A stretch of DNA of 64,000 bases from NCBI GenBank assembly GCA_033283165.1, contig JAWMQL010000001.1, positions 558,001 to 622,000 of the forward strand, read 5' to 3'. Shown here one piece after another: positions 1 through 7,505 of the stretch. The notes below the pieces were generated by a model that saw nothing but the letters and a program-made list of their open reading frames with translations, was not told the origin of the DNA and ran no database searches. The position numbers and the translations under genes were made by a program. Every line of letters begins with the position of its first letter. The stretch's first letter is position 1. Source of the DNA: JAWMQL01 sp033283165 (GTDB lineage: Bacteria; Pseudomonadota; Gammaproteobacteria; Pseudomonadales; Halieaceae).

Positions 1-508
1 TCAGGTGTAAAAACAGCAGCGGAGGGCCGCGGCGCAACAGGCCCAATTGCTGGTAGTGGCGAATGAATCGGTCACCGATCAGGTAGTCGTCGCGGGTCAA
101 TTCGTCCACCAGCCAGTGCATCCGCTCGTCGCCGCTGGCAGCCTCGTGAAACATGAACCACAGCCACTGCGGCCGTTCGCGGGTGAACTTCACCAGGGCC
201 GTGAAACCCTGGCGCATGTTGGTAGTGAGGTCGACCTCCGGACGTTCGGCAAAATAGATTTCCAGGCAGGCATTGCGTTCCTGCCACAACAGCCGTGCCG
301 CGTCTTTCCACAGCTGGGCCTTGGTCGAGAAGTGGTACTGGACAAGGGCTTTCTTGACCCCGGCGTGACTGGCGATTTCGGCGATGGATGCCGCCTCGAA
401 CCCCAGCCGTGCGAATACTTCCACCGCCGCTTCCAGAATCTGGTGACGGGACTGTAATCGGCGCCGCTCGCGCTGGTTCAGCCGGGCGACAGGCTCGGTT
501 GGTGGCAT
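1..508 (-). CDS. TetR/AcrR-family regulator, 3' end cut by window
   Basis: 169 codons are visible and the frame is still open at base 1, so the C-terminus is missing. The ATG at 508 follows a GGGGAGA ribosome site. The N-terminal 60 residues form a typical TetR helix-turn-helix: ILEAAVEVFARLGFEAASI, then AEIASHAGVKKALVQYHF. The C-terminal domain would bind an unknown ligand. It faces the DUF3301 gene divergently across 90 bp, so the shared intergenic region probably holds its operator. TetR proteins are usually repressors; the target here is unknown. Confidence 0.85.
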   Translation of the reverse strand, partial: MPPTEPVARLNQRERRRLQSRHQILEAAVEVFARLGFEAASIAEIASHAGVKKALVQYHFSTKAQLWKDAARLLWQERNACLEIYFAERPEVDLTTNMRQGFTALVKFTRERPQWLWFMFHEAASGDERMHWLVDELTRDDYLIGDRFIRHYQQLGLLRRGPPLLFLHL

Positions 509-598
509 CTATTCTCCCCTGGCGGCGGACCTCAAGATACACGCGGTCACTGACCTTGTAAAACAGCGGGCCTGCGGTCATGCTGGCGACACCTGATA

Positions 599-940
599 GT
601 GTGGAGTCTTGTCGTGTATTTCTCTCTGGGCGAGGTGATCGCGGTGCTGGTTTTCGGTGCCGTTGTCCTGCATCTGCTCGCGGCGACCCGGGTGCGGGAG
701 CTCGCGGTGGAGGCCGTGATCAAGGCCAGCGAACGGGATGATTTCCAGTTACTCGATCAGTCGGTTCATATCAATCGCCTGTCCCTGAGCCGGGACCCCG
801 AAGGACGCTGGCGTATCTGGCGGCAGTACCGGTTTGACTACAGCCTGGACGGCGTTGAACGGCTGCAGGGCTATGTCATCATGCTTGGTCGCCAGTTGCA
901 GGCGGTGGTGGTCAGCGAGCCCGGCCACACCCTGCACTAG
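599..940 (+). CDS. DUF3301 family protein
   Basis: 113 aa from a GTG start. It has one N-terminal hydrophobic segment (residues about 5-28), then a cytoplasmic domain with the DUF3301 signature: FQLLDQSVHINRLSLSR, a WR.RQYRFDYS segment, and G..R..GYVIMLGRQL. The family is small, membrane-anchored, of unknown function and typical of Gammaproteobacteria. Its stop shares a CTAG with the stop of the convergent LysE gene (4-nt overlap). The function is not known. Confidence 0.8.
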   Translation: MWSLVVYFSLGEVIAVLVFGAVVLHLLAATRVRELAVEAVIKASERDDFQLLDQSVHINRLSLSRDPEGRWRIWRQYRFDYSLDGVERLQGYVIMLGRQLQAVVVSEPGHTLH

Positions 941-1560
941 TTGAAATAGGTCAGGCCCGCGCGCACCAGGACGGTCACCGCCACCACGCTGATCAGAATA
1001 CCGAACACCCGGTCTATTAACGCGGTGGACGCCCGCAAACGTTTGAGAAAGGCTTCGCGTGAGAACATGCTGACCATCAGCAGGTACCAGCCCGCATCGG
1101 TGAACAGGGCGGTGACGACCATGGTGGCCTTGTGCTCCCAACCCGCGCCCGGCGACAGGAACTGCGAGAACAGGGCCAGCATGAATACCGCGACCTTGGG
1201 ATTCAGGAAGGCCACCAGAAAGCCGGCCAGCGCGGGGTTCTCATTGCTGTCATCGGCACGCTCCCCGGCGGCATTACCGCTCCCGCGCAGGGACCCTATC
1301 CCCAGCCAGAGCAGATAGAGCGAACCCGCCACCTGCAGCAACAGGAACAACAGAGGTGACCGCGTGATGATGACCGCCAGCCCGGTCACCGTAAGCAGGG
1401 CGTACAGCATGATGCCAATGCCGTGACTCAACGCCGCGAGGTAACCGGCGCGGGCCCCGCTGCGCAAGGTGACCCCCAACACTACCGCCAGGCTCGGGCC
1501 AGGCGACATGGCGCCGAGTATCAGCACCAGAACCAGGGATAGCCATTGGGTGAGGCTCAT
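937..1560 (-). CDS. LysE/RhtB-family amino-acid exporter
   Basis: 207 aa using the ATG at 1560 (MSLTQWLSL). A TTG eight codons upstream is possible but less likely, because LysE proteins start close to the first membrane helix. About six hydrophobic segments are visible. The family signature GAMSPGPSLAVVLG lies in the first helix, and FLVAFLNPKVAVFMLALFSQF in the middle. The family exports amino acids or related metabolites; the substrate cannot be told from sequence. A candidate promoter lies about 120 bp upstream. The 3' end overlaps the DUF3301 gene by 4 nt. Confidence 0.88.
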   Translation of the reverse strand: MSLTQWLSLVLVLILGAMSPGPSLAVVLGVTLRSGARAGYLAALSHGIGIMLYALLTVTGLAVIITRSPLLFLLLQVAGSLYLLWLGIGSLRGSGNAAGERADDSNENPALAGFLVAFLNPKVAVFMLALFSQFLSPGAGWEHKATMVVTALFTDAGWYLLMVSMFSREAFLKRLRASTALIDRVFGILISVVAVTVLVRAGLTYFN

Positions 1561-1608
1561 GGTGACCGGTACCCGACCGGGCAATCTGTAACAAACGGCA
1601 ACAGCAGG

Positions 1609-1631
1609 TTTTCCACAGAATCTGTGGATAA
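1609..1631. repeat. Inverted DnaA-box pair (imperfect palindrome)
   Basis: TTTTCCACAG, then AAT, then CTGTGGATAA. The right arm holds a perfect DnaA box (TGTGGATAA, 1623-1631) and the left arm is one base off. The same design recurs at 36236-36265. It lies in the leader of the LysE gene. It could bind DnaA or act as a hairpin. Confidence 0.6.
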
Positions 1632-1681
1632 GTCAGTGGGTAAATTGTTCAAGTGGCGCCTCAACCCCCAAAGTTCGTCGA

Positions 1682-1710
1682 TTGTTACAGATTGGTTAAA
1701 AAACAGTCAA
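1682..1710 (-). promoter_or_regulatory. Candidate sigma70 promoter for the LysE gene
   Basis: On the minus strand TTGACT (1710-1705) and TAACAA (1687-1682) are separated by 17 bp in an AT-rich stretch. The next gene downstream is the LysE exporter, which would have a leader of about 115 nt containing the DnaA-box palindrome. This is a motif match only. Confidence 0.4.
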
Positions 1711-1993
1711 ACAAGATTAATCGTTTAAAAACAGTAGCTTACCTGATCTTATTAAGACAGTCTGTGTAAAAAGACGGCTAAGCCTGTGAAACATTTTTGT
1801 CATCAAATGCGTGTGCATAACCTTGTCAAGCGTGCTACCGAGGGTAACTTTTACCCCTGTTTGGAAACACTGCAAGGGGTGACAGTTTTGCCTGGGAAAA
1901 ACCTGCCGCGCGAGAAGCCTGTATCTATAGCGTATTATTTTCTGTCAAGAGTTAATTCGTGTGTTACCACGTTGTAACAGGTTCGGGCCTTGT

Positions 1994-2350
1994 TCAGTCA
2001 CCCCGGTATATGCAGCCGGAGGTGCAGGTCTCCCTGACCTCCACCGCGCTCAGTGGCGCCAGCACCGGCTTCAGTTCCCGCCAGATCCAGCGCGCAATAT
2101 TTTCACTGGTCGGGTTTTCCAGGCCGGGGATGTCGTTGAGGTAGTAGTGGTCCAGTCGCGCCAGCAACGGCTTGAACGCGCTTTTCAGTTCGGCGAAGTC
2201 CATAACCCAGCCACTGGGTTCAGTGGCCTCGCCCGACACGGTCAGGCGGACGTGGAAGGAGTGGCCGTGCAGTCGCGCGCACTTGTGACCCTCTGGTACG
2301 TTGGGCAGGCGATGGGCTGCCTCGAAATGAAATTCCTTGTAGATGTCCAT
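1994..2350 (-). CDS. queD: 6-carboxy-5,6,7,8-tetrahydropterin synthase
   Basis: 118 aa, close to the family's usual size. It converts 7,8-dihydroneopterin triphosphate to 6-carboxytetrahydropterin, the first dedicated step of queuosine and 7-deazaguanine synthesis. Zinc ligands are His13, His28 and His30. The catalytic Cys24 is in EGHKCARLHGHSF, and LDHYYLND and ENPTSENIA motifs follow. The ATG at 2350 (MDIYKEF) is preferred over a GTG eight codons upstream because it matches the E. coli-type N-terminus. A 5-bp GC hairpin (2382-2397) lies in its leader. Confidence 0.95.
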   Translation of the reverse strand: MDIYKEFHFEAAHRLPNVPEGHKCARLHGHSFHVRLTVSGEATEPSGWVMDFAELKSAFKPLLARLDHYYLNDIPGLENPTSENIARWIWRELKPVLAPLSAVEVRETCTSGCIYRGD

Positions 2351-2477
2351 GCTGTCGAGGCCCTGTTTCCGCACCGGTCACCGGGGCTCAAACCCCGTTT
2401 TGAAGAGGCCAATTTTACTACTAAAATCAACAGCTTTTCACCGCGACAGAATTTGGCCAGTTTTTCCACGGCGGGGC

Positions 2478-2505
2478 TTTACAGGCACAATTTTATCTCT
2501 ATAAT
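2478..2505 (+). promoter_or_regulatory. Promoter of the tRNA-Val/tRNA-Asp operon
   Basis: TTTACA (2478-2483), 16 bp, then a perfect TATAAT (2500-2505). A GCGCG discriminator follows at once, as in stringently controlled stable-RNA promoters. The tRNA-Val begins 17 nt after the -10. Confidence 0.8.
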
Positions 2506-2522
2506 GCGCGGTCTCGGTTCGG

Positions 2523-2598
2523 GGGTGATTAGCTCAGCTGGGAGAGCATCTGCCTTACAAGCAGAGGGTCGGCGGTTCGATCCCGTCATCACCCACCA
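2523..2598 (+). tRNA. tRNA-Val (anticodon TAC)
   Basis: 76 nt with encoded CCA. The acceptor stem GGGTGAT (2523-2529) pairs with ATCACCC (2588-2594). The D-arm has TAGCTCAGCTGGGAGAGC, the anticodon loop is CTTACAA, and the T-arm has GGTTCGATCC. It is nearly identical to the E. coli valine TAC tRNA. Confidence 0.97.
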
Positions 2599-2624
2599 CT
2601 ACCGATCACAAAATCTACCGTTTC

Positions 2625-2701
2625 GGACCGGTAGTTCAGTTGGTTAGAATGCCGGCCTGTCACGCCGGAGGTCGCGGGTTCGAGTCCCGTCCGGTCCGCC
2701 A
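2625..2701 (+). tRNA. tRNA-Asp (anticodon GTC)
   Basis: 77 nt with encoded CCA. The acceptor stem GGACCGG pairs with CCGGTCC (2691-2697). The anticodon loop is CTGTCAC and the T-loop GGTTCGAGTCC. It lies 26 nt after tRNA-Val, with no separate promoter, so the two are co-transcribed. No clear terminator is seen in the 170 bp that follow. Confidence 0.97.
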
Positions 2702-2875
2702 TATAACAGCTCTATGTGTCTGACATGCACGGAGATGGTGTTTTCAGGGCGCAATCACCCCGCAACTCGGCCCTCCAATAAAATCTCGATTTATGACGTT
2801 ATTCACCAGCTGGTGAACATCGCGCAAGCGGCTCGGGGCTCTTTGGTATCCCGAATGAATAGACGGGATTCAGCG

Positions 2876-4138
2876 TCAGGGAAGTGTCGAATCGTAAACC
2901 GGTCCGTCGTCCACGGCCGTTCCATTCGGGCCCATGGTCGAAGGTACGGCAACCTTGACCTCTCCGGAGCAAGCTCCGCCGAAGCCGTCATCGGCGGTAA
3001 ACGAGACCGTGTAGACCCGCCCGTTGCCCCCCGCCAGGCGTTCCGCGCGCAGGTAAGCCGTGTCGGTTCCAATGCCGCTACCGTCGGGGGTTAGACTGCC
3101 CGAGCCTTCGCTGGTGGGCTCATCCTGAAAGATGGTATCGATGGTGAGGGTGAGCGGATCGTTGTCGCCGTCCGTGATGCCCAGAATCTTCACTGCCCTG
3201 AGCTCGCCGTTCGCAGGCCACAGCGTGGTCCTGCTGGGGTAGGCAGCCGAGCAGTCCACCGGCTGGTTCGGTGGCGCGCAGAGGTCATCACCTTTCAGGG
3301 TCGTTCCGTCGACGATGCCGAGCGCGGGTGAGAAGGCTCCGGTGGAGTTGTCCGCGCCCGACCAGGGACTGCCGACAGGGCCCTGGCCATCGGGGTCGTA
3401 GTTGGAGTCGTCATTCAGGATCGTCTGTTCTTTCGGGTTGAACAGGTAGTTGAAGTTGAGCCAATTTGCGAGCGGTACGTCGCCGCCGTGAATCCGCATG
3501 GAGACCAGCGTCACCGATGTATACGCATTGTCGAGCGCGTTCTTCACGAAGCCATCCAGATTGTCGCTGCAGAAGCGCAGCTCGCCGCCGACGGGCAGGT
3601 GATTCTGGGTGCCGATATCCGGAAACTCGACCGTGCCCAGGAAGGTCAGGTCGGAATTCACGTCGACGGTCCCGACATCGCCGTCGGCAGTGAGTCCCGG
3701 TGCGGTGAGGTAGTTGATCGTACTCTCAACCCAATTGCTGAGGGCATCGTTGTTGAGTCCGTAAACAGCCAGGCCGGTTCGAATGGCCGGATTCGGCGTG
3801 ACCGAGTCCTGGATTCTTGACTCCGTGAGATTGTTGTTGCGGTAGGTCAGGGTGAACGCGGTTTCGATGTCCGCCGGGTTGCTGGCGCCGCTAAGGTCGA
3901 ACCGGGTGTAGATCGCGCTGTTCCGGTCGCCGCCGTCGTTCCCGTCACCCGCAATGAAGTCGTTTCTGACCCGGGTGGCGATTTCGGTGCTGTCGCCGCG
4001 ATTTTGCGTGGGATTTGACTCCCGCACTTCGACGTCGGCACCGTTGCCCGCGTTGGTCGGAATCCACTGCGCGCTTGCCGGCTGAGAAAAAATGGTGCCA
4101 AGAACCAGTGTTGTAGCGAAGAACCTGGGCAGTTTCAT
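2876..4138 (-). CDS. Secreted DNRLRE-like protein with a C-terminal WPxNxE-type domain
   Basis: 420 aa. A strong AGGAGG ribosome site precedes the ATG. A signal peptide ends near residue 23 (QPASA|QW). Residues about 30-250 resemble a DNRLRE-type beta-sandwich: DVEVRESN at the start, AIYTRFDLS, and a later SVTLVSMRIHGGD segment. Residues about 300-400 carry a second domain with LWPANGELRAVKI, GITDGDNDPLTLTID, IFQDEPTSEGSG, TAYLRAERLAGGNGRVY and FTADDGFGGACSGEV. That domain recurs as a module in secreted multi-domain proteins. The four C-terminal Cys suggest disulfides. It probably works in carbohydrate or matrix binding outside the cell, but the function is not established. Confidence 0.75.
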   Translation of the reverse strand: MKLPRFFATTLVLGTIFSQPASAQWIPTNAGNGADVEVRESNPTQNRGDSTEIATRVRNDFIAGDGNDGGDRNSAIYTRFDLSGASNPADIETAFTLTYRNNNLTESRIQDSVTPNPAIRTGLAVYGLNNDALSNWVESTINYLTAPGLTADGDVGTVDVNSDLTFLGTVEFPDIGTQNHLPVGGELRFCSDNLDGFVKNALDNAYTSVTLVSMRIHGGDVPLANWLNFNYLFNPKEQTILNDDSNYDPDGQGPVGSPWSGADNSTGAFSPALGIVDGTTLKGDDLCAPPNQPVDCSAAYPSRTTLWPANGELRAVKILGITDGDNDPLTLTIDTIFQDEPTSEGSGSLTPDGSGIGTDTAYLRAERLAGGNGRVYTVSFTADDGFGGACSGEVKVAVPSTMGPNGTAVDDGPVYDSTLP

Positions 4139-4442
4139 GGTGACGCCTCCTGACCAATGGGTAGCAGGTTTAGTCTGACACAGAGGAAATACCTCATGTG
4201 TTGCCAGTTAGGGTCACATCCCCTGTCGGGTACCACCTTGCCGAGGCCTGCTACTTGGGTGAGCCTCGTGGCTCACTTCCCTGTTCGGCCTTCTGGCGTA
4301 AAAGCGTAGATCACTGGGAGGATAAGACCTAGATCAAATACATATAAAAGAAAATCTGGCTATTCTTCGTTTAGCTAACCAGGCCACTCATCCCGATCCC
4401 GTGGGCTTTTCTTATTGGTCGCCCGGCCTTACCCTGGGCAAC
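4139..4442. other. Divergent intergenic region (304 bp)
   Basis: It separates the secreted protein gene from the DUF6869 gene. It contains a perfect 7-bp inverted repeat GTGAGCC-TCGT-GGCTCAC (4259-4276), and two direct copies of TAGATCA (4307-4313, 4330-4336) 23 bp apart next to an AT-rich run. These could be operators or part of a structured leader. No known riboswitch consensus was recognised. Confidence 0.4.
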
Positions 4443-4817
4443 ATGAAGCTCGAAGAAAAAGAAATGCGCGCCTGGGTTGACGGTTACATCTCGGCCCAGG
4501 AACAGCCCGTGCCACGCCAACAGGACGACGGCCCGCACTGGGCAGTGCAGCGTTTTTTCGACCTGGAACAGGATCACCCCGAATTGTGCTGGCAGGCCAT
4601 CCTGCAAGTATTGCACAGGAGACCCGGTGAGAAGGTGTTGGGCTTGCTTGCCGCGGGACCACTGGAAGATCTCATCGACAGCCACGGGCCGGCGTATATC
4701 GACCGGATCGAAGCCGAGGCGGGCGGTAATCCCGAATTCCGGCGGCTGCTGGCCGGGCTGTGGGAAAGCAGCACCGCCGAGGTCTGGCACAGGGTGCTGC
4801 GGGCGCGGGCCGGTTAA
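4443..4817 (+). CDS. DUF6869-like protein
   Basis: 124 aa from the ATG at 4443 (MKLEEKEMRAW). An in-frame GTG at 4401 and an ATG at 4464 are alternatives. The protein is small, acidic and helical, with no signal or membrane segment. Family-like features are the QRFFDLEQDHPELCW segment, the GLLAAGPLEDLI motif, and a C-terminal FRRLLAGLWESS. Related proteins have no known activity. Its stop TAA overlaps the stop of the convergent LLM gene through a shared TTAA. Confidence 0.6.
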   Translation: MKLEEKEMRAWVDGYISAQEQPVPRQQDDGPHWAVQRFFDLEQDHPELCWQAILQVLHRRPGEKVLGLLAAGPLEDLIDSHGPAYIDRIEAEAGGNPEFRRLLAGLWESSTAEVWHRVLRARAG

Positions 4818-5842
4818 GCCGCCTGTTTCAGCTGTGCAATGGCGGCGGCTGCCAGTGCATCGTCTTCCGGATCATCCGGTACGGGAAACAGGATGCGGTC
4901 GGTCAGTCCCTGGTAGCGTGCCCTGATTACGTCCGCGATCTCCTCGTAGCTGCCCCGGGGCACGAACTTTTCCAGCATCTCATCGGTGATGATGTCCGGC
5001 ATGCGCTGCCAGTCCCCGCTGCGGGTCAGCTCCAGTAACTGCTGGCCGCGATCCCGCCAACCGAACAGTTCGAGGCTGGGCCAGTACGCAGGGGTGGAGT
5101 ACAGGAACCCCAACATGTTGCGCTGCTTTTCCCACTCGGCGGCGACGGTCTGTTCATCGCGCCCGGTGGCCATCAGGGGAATCGCGATGGGCTTGAAATG
5201 GTCCGGGCGACGACCCGCCAGTTCGAAGCCCGCCTGCAGGCGCGGGATGCAGACCTCGCGCAGGTACTCCGGCGGGGAGTTGGTGGGGTGGGTGATCAGC
5301 CCGTCTGCGACCCGGCCGACCATGCGGGTCATGTCCGGGCCCACCGCGCCACACTGGATCGGGATGTCGGGATGCTCGATCGGTCCCGGGTTGAAGAAGG
5401 GCTGCAGGCGGGTAAACCGGTAATGCTCACCCTCGAAGCACAGCTTCTCCCCGCTCTGGAAGCTGTGGAAGATAGCCTTGAGCGACTGCACGTACTCGCG
5501 CAGTTGTGGCACCGGTGAATCCCAGCGGGCGGAGTAGCGCTGCTCGATATTGGGCTTGATCTGGGTACCCAGGCCCAGTTCGAAGCGACCGCCGGACATG
5601 CGCTGCAGGTCCCAGCTCGCCACGGCGACCGTCATGGGGCTGCGGGGAAAGGCCACCAGTACTCCGGTGCCCACGCGCAGGCTGCGGGTGGCATCCAGTG
5701 CCATCGCCGCGAGCAGCAAGCCGTCGTGAATCGCGTCCGGCACCTGCAGCCCGTCAAAGCCCATGGCCTCGGCCCGGGTCGCGTGGGCCCCGATCTGGCC
5801 CGGGTTCATGTCCTCCGGGGTGCTGGCAAATACCTCAAACAT
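4814..5842 (-). CDS. LLM-class (TIGR03617-like, F420/FMN) oxidoreductase
   Basis: 342 aa. Family-type luciferase-like TIM barrel: FEVFASTPEDMNPGQIGAHA at the start, then RVGTGVLVAFPRSPM, SGGRFELGLGTQIKPNIE, FFNPGP, GPDMTRMVGRVADGL and STPAYWPSLELFGW. These match the family called probable F420-dependent MSMEG_2256-type oxidoreductases. The cofactor in this organism could equally be FMN. An AAGGACG site precedes the ATG. It is divergent from the MaoC operon, so it probably belongs to the same accessory pathway. A paralogue lies at 27415-28425. The substrate is unknown. Confidence 0.82.
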   Translation of the reverse strand: MFEVFASTPEDMNPGQIGAHATRAEAMGFDGLQVPDAIHDGLLLAAMALDATRSLRVGTGVLVAFPRSPMTVAVASWDLQRMSGGRFELGLGTQIKPNIEQRYSARWDSPVPQLREYVQSLKAIFHSFQSGEKLCFEGEHYRFTRLQPFFNPGPIEHPDIPIQCGAVGPDMTRMVGRVADGLITHPTNSPPEYLREVCIPRLQAGFELAGRRPDHFKPIAIPLMATGRDEQTVAAEWEKQRNMLGFLYSTPAYWPSLELFGWRDRGQQLLELTRSGDWQRMPDIITDEMLEKFVPRGSYEEIADVIRARYQGLTDRILFPVPDDPEDDALAAAAIAQLKQAA

Positions 5843-6013
5843 GGCGTCCTTCGATGGTGGCGAAACGTGAAGCCATTGTCAGTACGCTATCCGCGGGGGT
5901 CAATATACAGAACCAGAGAGCGGCAAGTGGTACAAGATATTGATTTCTCCACAGCTGCCGACCACACTGATTCGCCTCAACCCGCCGCGACAGAGAAAAC
6001 ACAGGAGAGAAGT

Positions 6014-6547
6014 GTGAGCGAACAGCTGCCCGACCTGCAAAGCTATCTGGGAGGCGACTTTGGTCCCTACCGCGGTTGGGACCGGGTGAATGCCGCCATG
6101 ATCAGGCACTGGTGTGATGCCCTGGGTGATGGCAACCCGATCTACACCGACGGGGACGCGGCCCGTGCCGCGGGGCATGGCGCGCTGGTCGCGCCACCCA
6201 CGATGATGCAGGCCTGGACCATGCGCGGCTATTGCGGCCGGTTCCCGCCGGGGTCGGACACACGCGAAGCGATGCAGGTGTTGCAGGTGTTGGAGGAGGC
6301 CGGCTACCCCGGTGTGGTGGCGGTGAACTGCGAGCAGGAGTACGCCCGCTACATCGAGGAGGGAGACGATATCTATTTTCGCTCCACCATTGAGTCCATC
6401 TCGGAGGAAAAGCGCACCGCGCTGGGGGTCGGATTTTTCGTTACCGAGTTGTCCACCTTCTACAACCAGCGGGACCAGGTGGTCGGTACCATGCGCTTCC
6501 GGGTATTCAAGTACCGGCCGCATCAACAGGGGGAGGATTCCCAGTGA
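6014..6547 (+). CDS. MaoC-like dehydratase, ChsH2 N-domain type
   Basis: 177 aa from GTG 6014, behind an ACAGGAGAGA ribosome site. It is a single hot-dog fold of the FAS1-like dehydratase/MaoC N-terminal type: YRGWDRVNAAMIRHWCDALGD, then NPIYTDGDAA and GALVAPPTMMQAWTM. It lacks a full D-x4-H hydratase motif, as expected for the non-catalytic partner of a two-subunit enoyl-CoA hydratase. Mycobacterial ChsH2 fuses such a domain to a DUF35 domain; no DUF35 is present here. It overlaps the next gene by GTGA, so the two products probably form a heterocomplex. The steroid-like substrate is inference. Confidence 0.75.
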   Translation: MSEQLPDLQSYLGGDFGPYRGWDRVNAAMIRHWCDALGDGNPIYTDGDAARAAGHGALVAPPTMMQAWTMRGYCGRFPPGSDTREAMQVLQVLEEAGYPGVVAVNCEQEYARYIEEGDDIYFRSTIESISEEKRTALGVGFFVTELSTFYNQRDQVVGTMRFRVFKYRPHQQGEDSQ

Positions 6548-6957
6548 GCTTTCCCGCAATAGACAGGGTAAGTTCCGGCGACAAGTTGCCGGAACTGGTG
6601 ATCGAGATCACGCCGAAACTGATCGTCGGCGGCGCGATTGCCTCGCGCGACTATCAGAACGTGCATCACGACAAGGACGCGGCGCAGGCGCTGGGCTCGC
6701 CCGACATCTTCATGAACATCCTGACCACCAATGGCCTGGTGGGTCGCTACCTGACAGACTGGGCCGGTCCCCGCGCCCGGCTCGGCAAGGTGGCGATTCG
6801 GCTGGGGGCTCCCAACTACCCGGGGGACCGCATGACCCTGAGCGGGGAGGTCACGGCAGTGGAGCCCGCCTCGCGGCAGGTGGAACTCAGCTTTCGCGGC
6901 GTGAATCGCCTGGGCGATCATGTCAGCGGCTCGGCGGTACTGATACTGGCCGATTGA
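6544..6957 (+). CDS. MaoC-like enoyl-CoA hydratase, ChsH1 type
   Basis: 137 aa from GTG 6544. It carries the catalytic hydratase motif in ASRDYQNVHHDKDAA, where the Asp and the downstream His are the expected pair. DIFMNILTTNGLVGRYLTDW and GPRARLGKVAIRLGAPNYPG follow. From memory this is strikingly like M. tuberculosis Rv3541c (ChsH1), the catalytic subunit of the steroid side-chain enoyl-CoA hydratase. It is translationally coupled to the upstream non-catalytic partner. Hydration of a bulky enoyl-CoA is likely; the exact substrate is not readable. Confidence 0.78.
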   Translation: MSFPAIDRVSSGDKLPELVIEITPKLIVGGAIASRDYQNVHHDKDAAQALGSPDIFMNILTTNGLVGRYLTDWAGPRARLGKVAIRLGAPNYPGDRMTLSGEVTAVEPASRQVELSFRGVNRLGDHVSGSAVLILAD

Positions 6958-6963
6958 ATCGCC

Positions 6964-6992
6964 GGCCTGGCGCGGCCCGGCCTGGCGCGGCC
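6964..6992. repeat. 15-bp direct repeat, two copies
   Basis: GGCCTGGCGCGGCCC (6964-6978) is followed directly by GGCCTGGCGCGGCC (6979-6992), in the 69-bp gap between the hydratase and SnoaL-like genes. It is probably a local duplication; each unit is also partly palindromic. Confidence 0.7.
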
Positions 6993-7026
6993 AGCGCGAA
7001 CAATCCACAACAAAGAGGAGCACATC

Positions 7027-7494
7027 ATGGGACGTTGGAGCAGGGAAGAACTGGAGGAAGCGTTTGACCGTTACCAGGCTGCGGCCTTGAAGGGCGCCGT
7101 GGAGGGCGACTGGCGCGACTGGGCGGATATGTTCACTGTGGATGCAACCTATTTCGAGCACCAGTACGGCCGTTTCTGGGGCCGTGAGGCGATCTACGAC
7201 TGGATTAATCGGACCATGGAGCCGTTCCCGGCAAACTGCATGAAGGCCTTTCCGATCCGCTGGTACAGTATCGACGAGGACAAGGGCTGGATTATCTGCG
7301 AGGTGTTGAACCGGATGGAGGGCCTGGGCGACGGCGAAATCTACGAAGAGCCCAATATCACCATCCTGCACTATGCCGGCCAGGGCCTGTTCCGATACGA
7401 GGAAGACGCCTACGACCGCCAGCGCATGGGCCAGATGGTGGTGCGTTGGGTGCAGGCAAAAAAACGTATCGAGGCGGAACAGACCGGCGAATAA
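7027..7494 (+). CDS. SnoaL-like / NTF2-fold protein
   Basis: 155 aa, ATG preceded by a strong AGAGGAGCAC site. It has a NTF2-like alpha+beta barrel: an N-terminal helix to DWADMFTVDATYFEHQYG, then RFWGREAIYDWINRTM, and a beta-rich second half ending in a Lys/Glu-rich helix. In catabolic operons such folds serve as isomerases, hydratases or ligand-binding partners. The SnoaL label describes the fold only. It is third in the MaoC-MaoC-SnoaL-LLM run. Confidence 0.72.
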   Translation: MGRWSREELEEAFDRYQAAALKGAVEGDWRDWADMFTVDATYFEHQYGRFWGREAIYDWINRTMEPFPANCMKAFPIRWYSIDEDKGWIICEVLNRMEGLGDGEIYEEPNITILHYAGQGLFRYEEDAYDRQRMGQMVVRWVQAKKRIEAEQTGE

Positions 7495-7505
7495 GGCGCT
7501 ACTCC

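Larger units (their letters stand above)
1561..1993. other. AT-rich non-coding stretch between queD and the LysE gene
   Basis: About 430 bp with no credible gene, and visibly more AT-rich than its surroundings. It holds the inverted DnaA-box pair (1609-1631), a further TTATNCACA-type box (TGTGCATAA, 1812-1820), a 6-bp inverted repeat TGTTAC/GTAACA (1962-1979) that could end queD transcription, and several -35-like TTGACA/TTGACT words on the minus strand. Short open frames at 1546-1728 and 1786-1977 have no recognisable protein features. Confidence 0.5.

Noticed and set aside
72..581. 169-aa minus-strand ORF at the left edge
   Set aside because: It lies in another frame of the TetR gene, whose helix-turn-helix, ATG and ribosome site are clear.
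1561..1993. Chromosomal origin (oriC)
   Set aside because: DnaA-box-like sites and AT content are suggestive, but no dnaA, dnaN, rpmH or gid genes are near, and GC skew cannot be computed here.
2702..2875. A further gene after tRNA-Asp (open frame 2714-3094)
   Set aside because: It runs antisense into the secreted protein gene and has no start signal or motif.
4139..4442. Cyclic-di-GMP or other known riboswitch in the leader of the secreted protein
   Set aside because: A hairpin and conserved-looking G/C runs are present, but the GEMM core words (CAAACC, GGGACGCAAAGCC) are absent.
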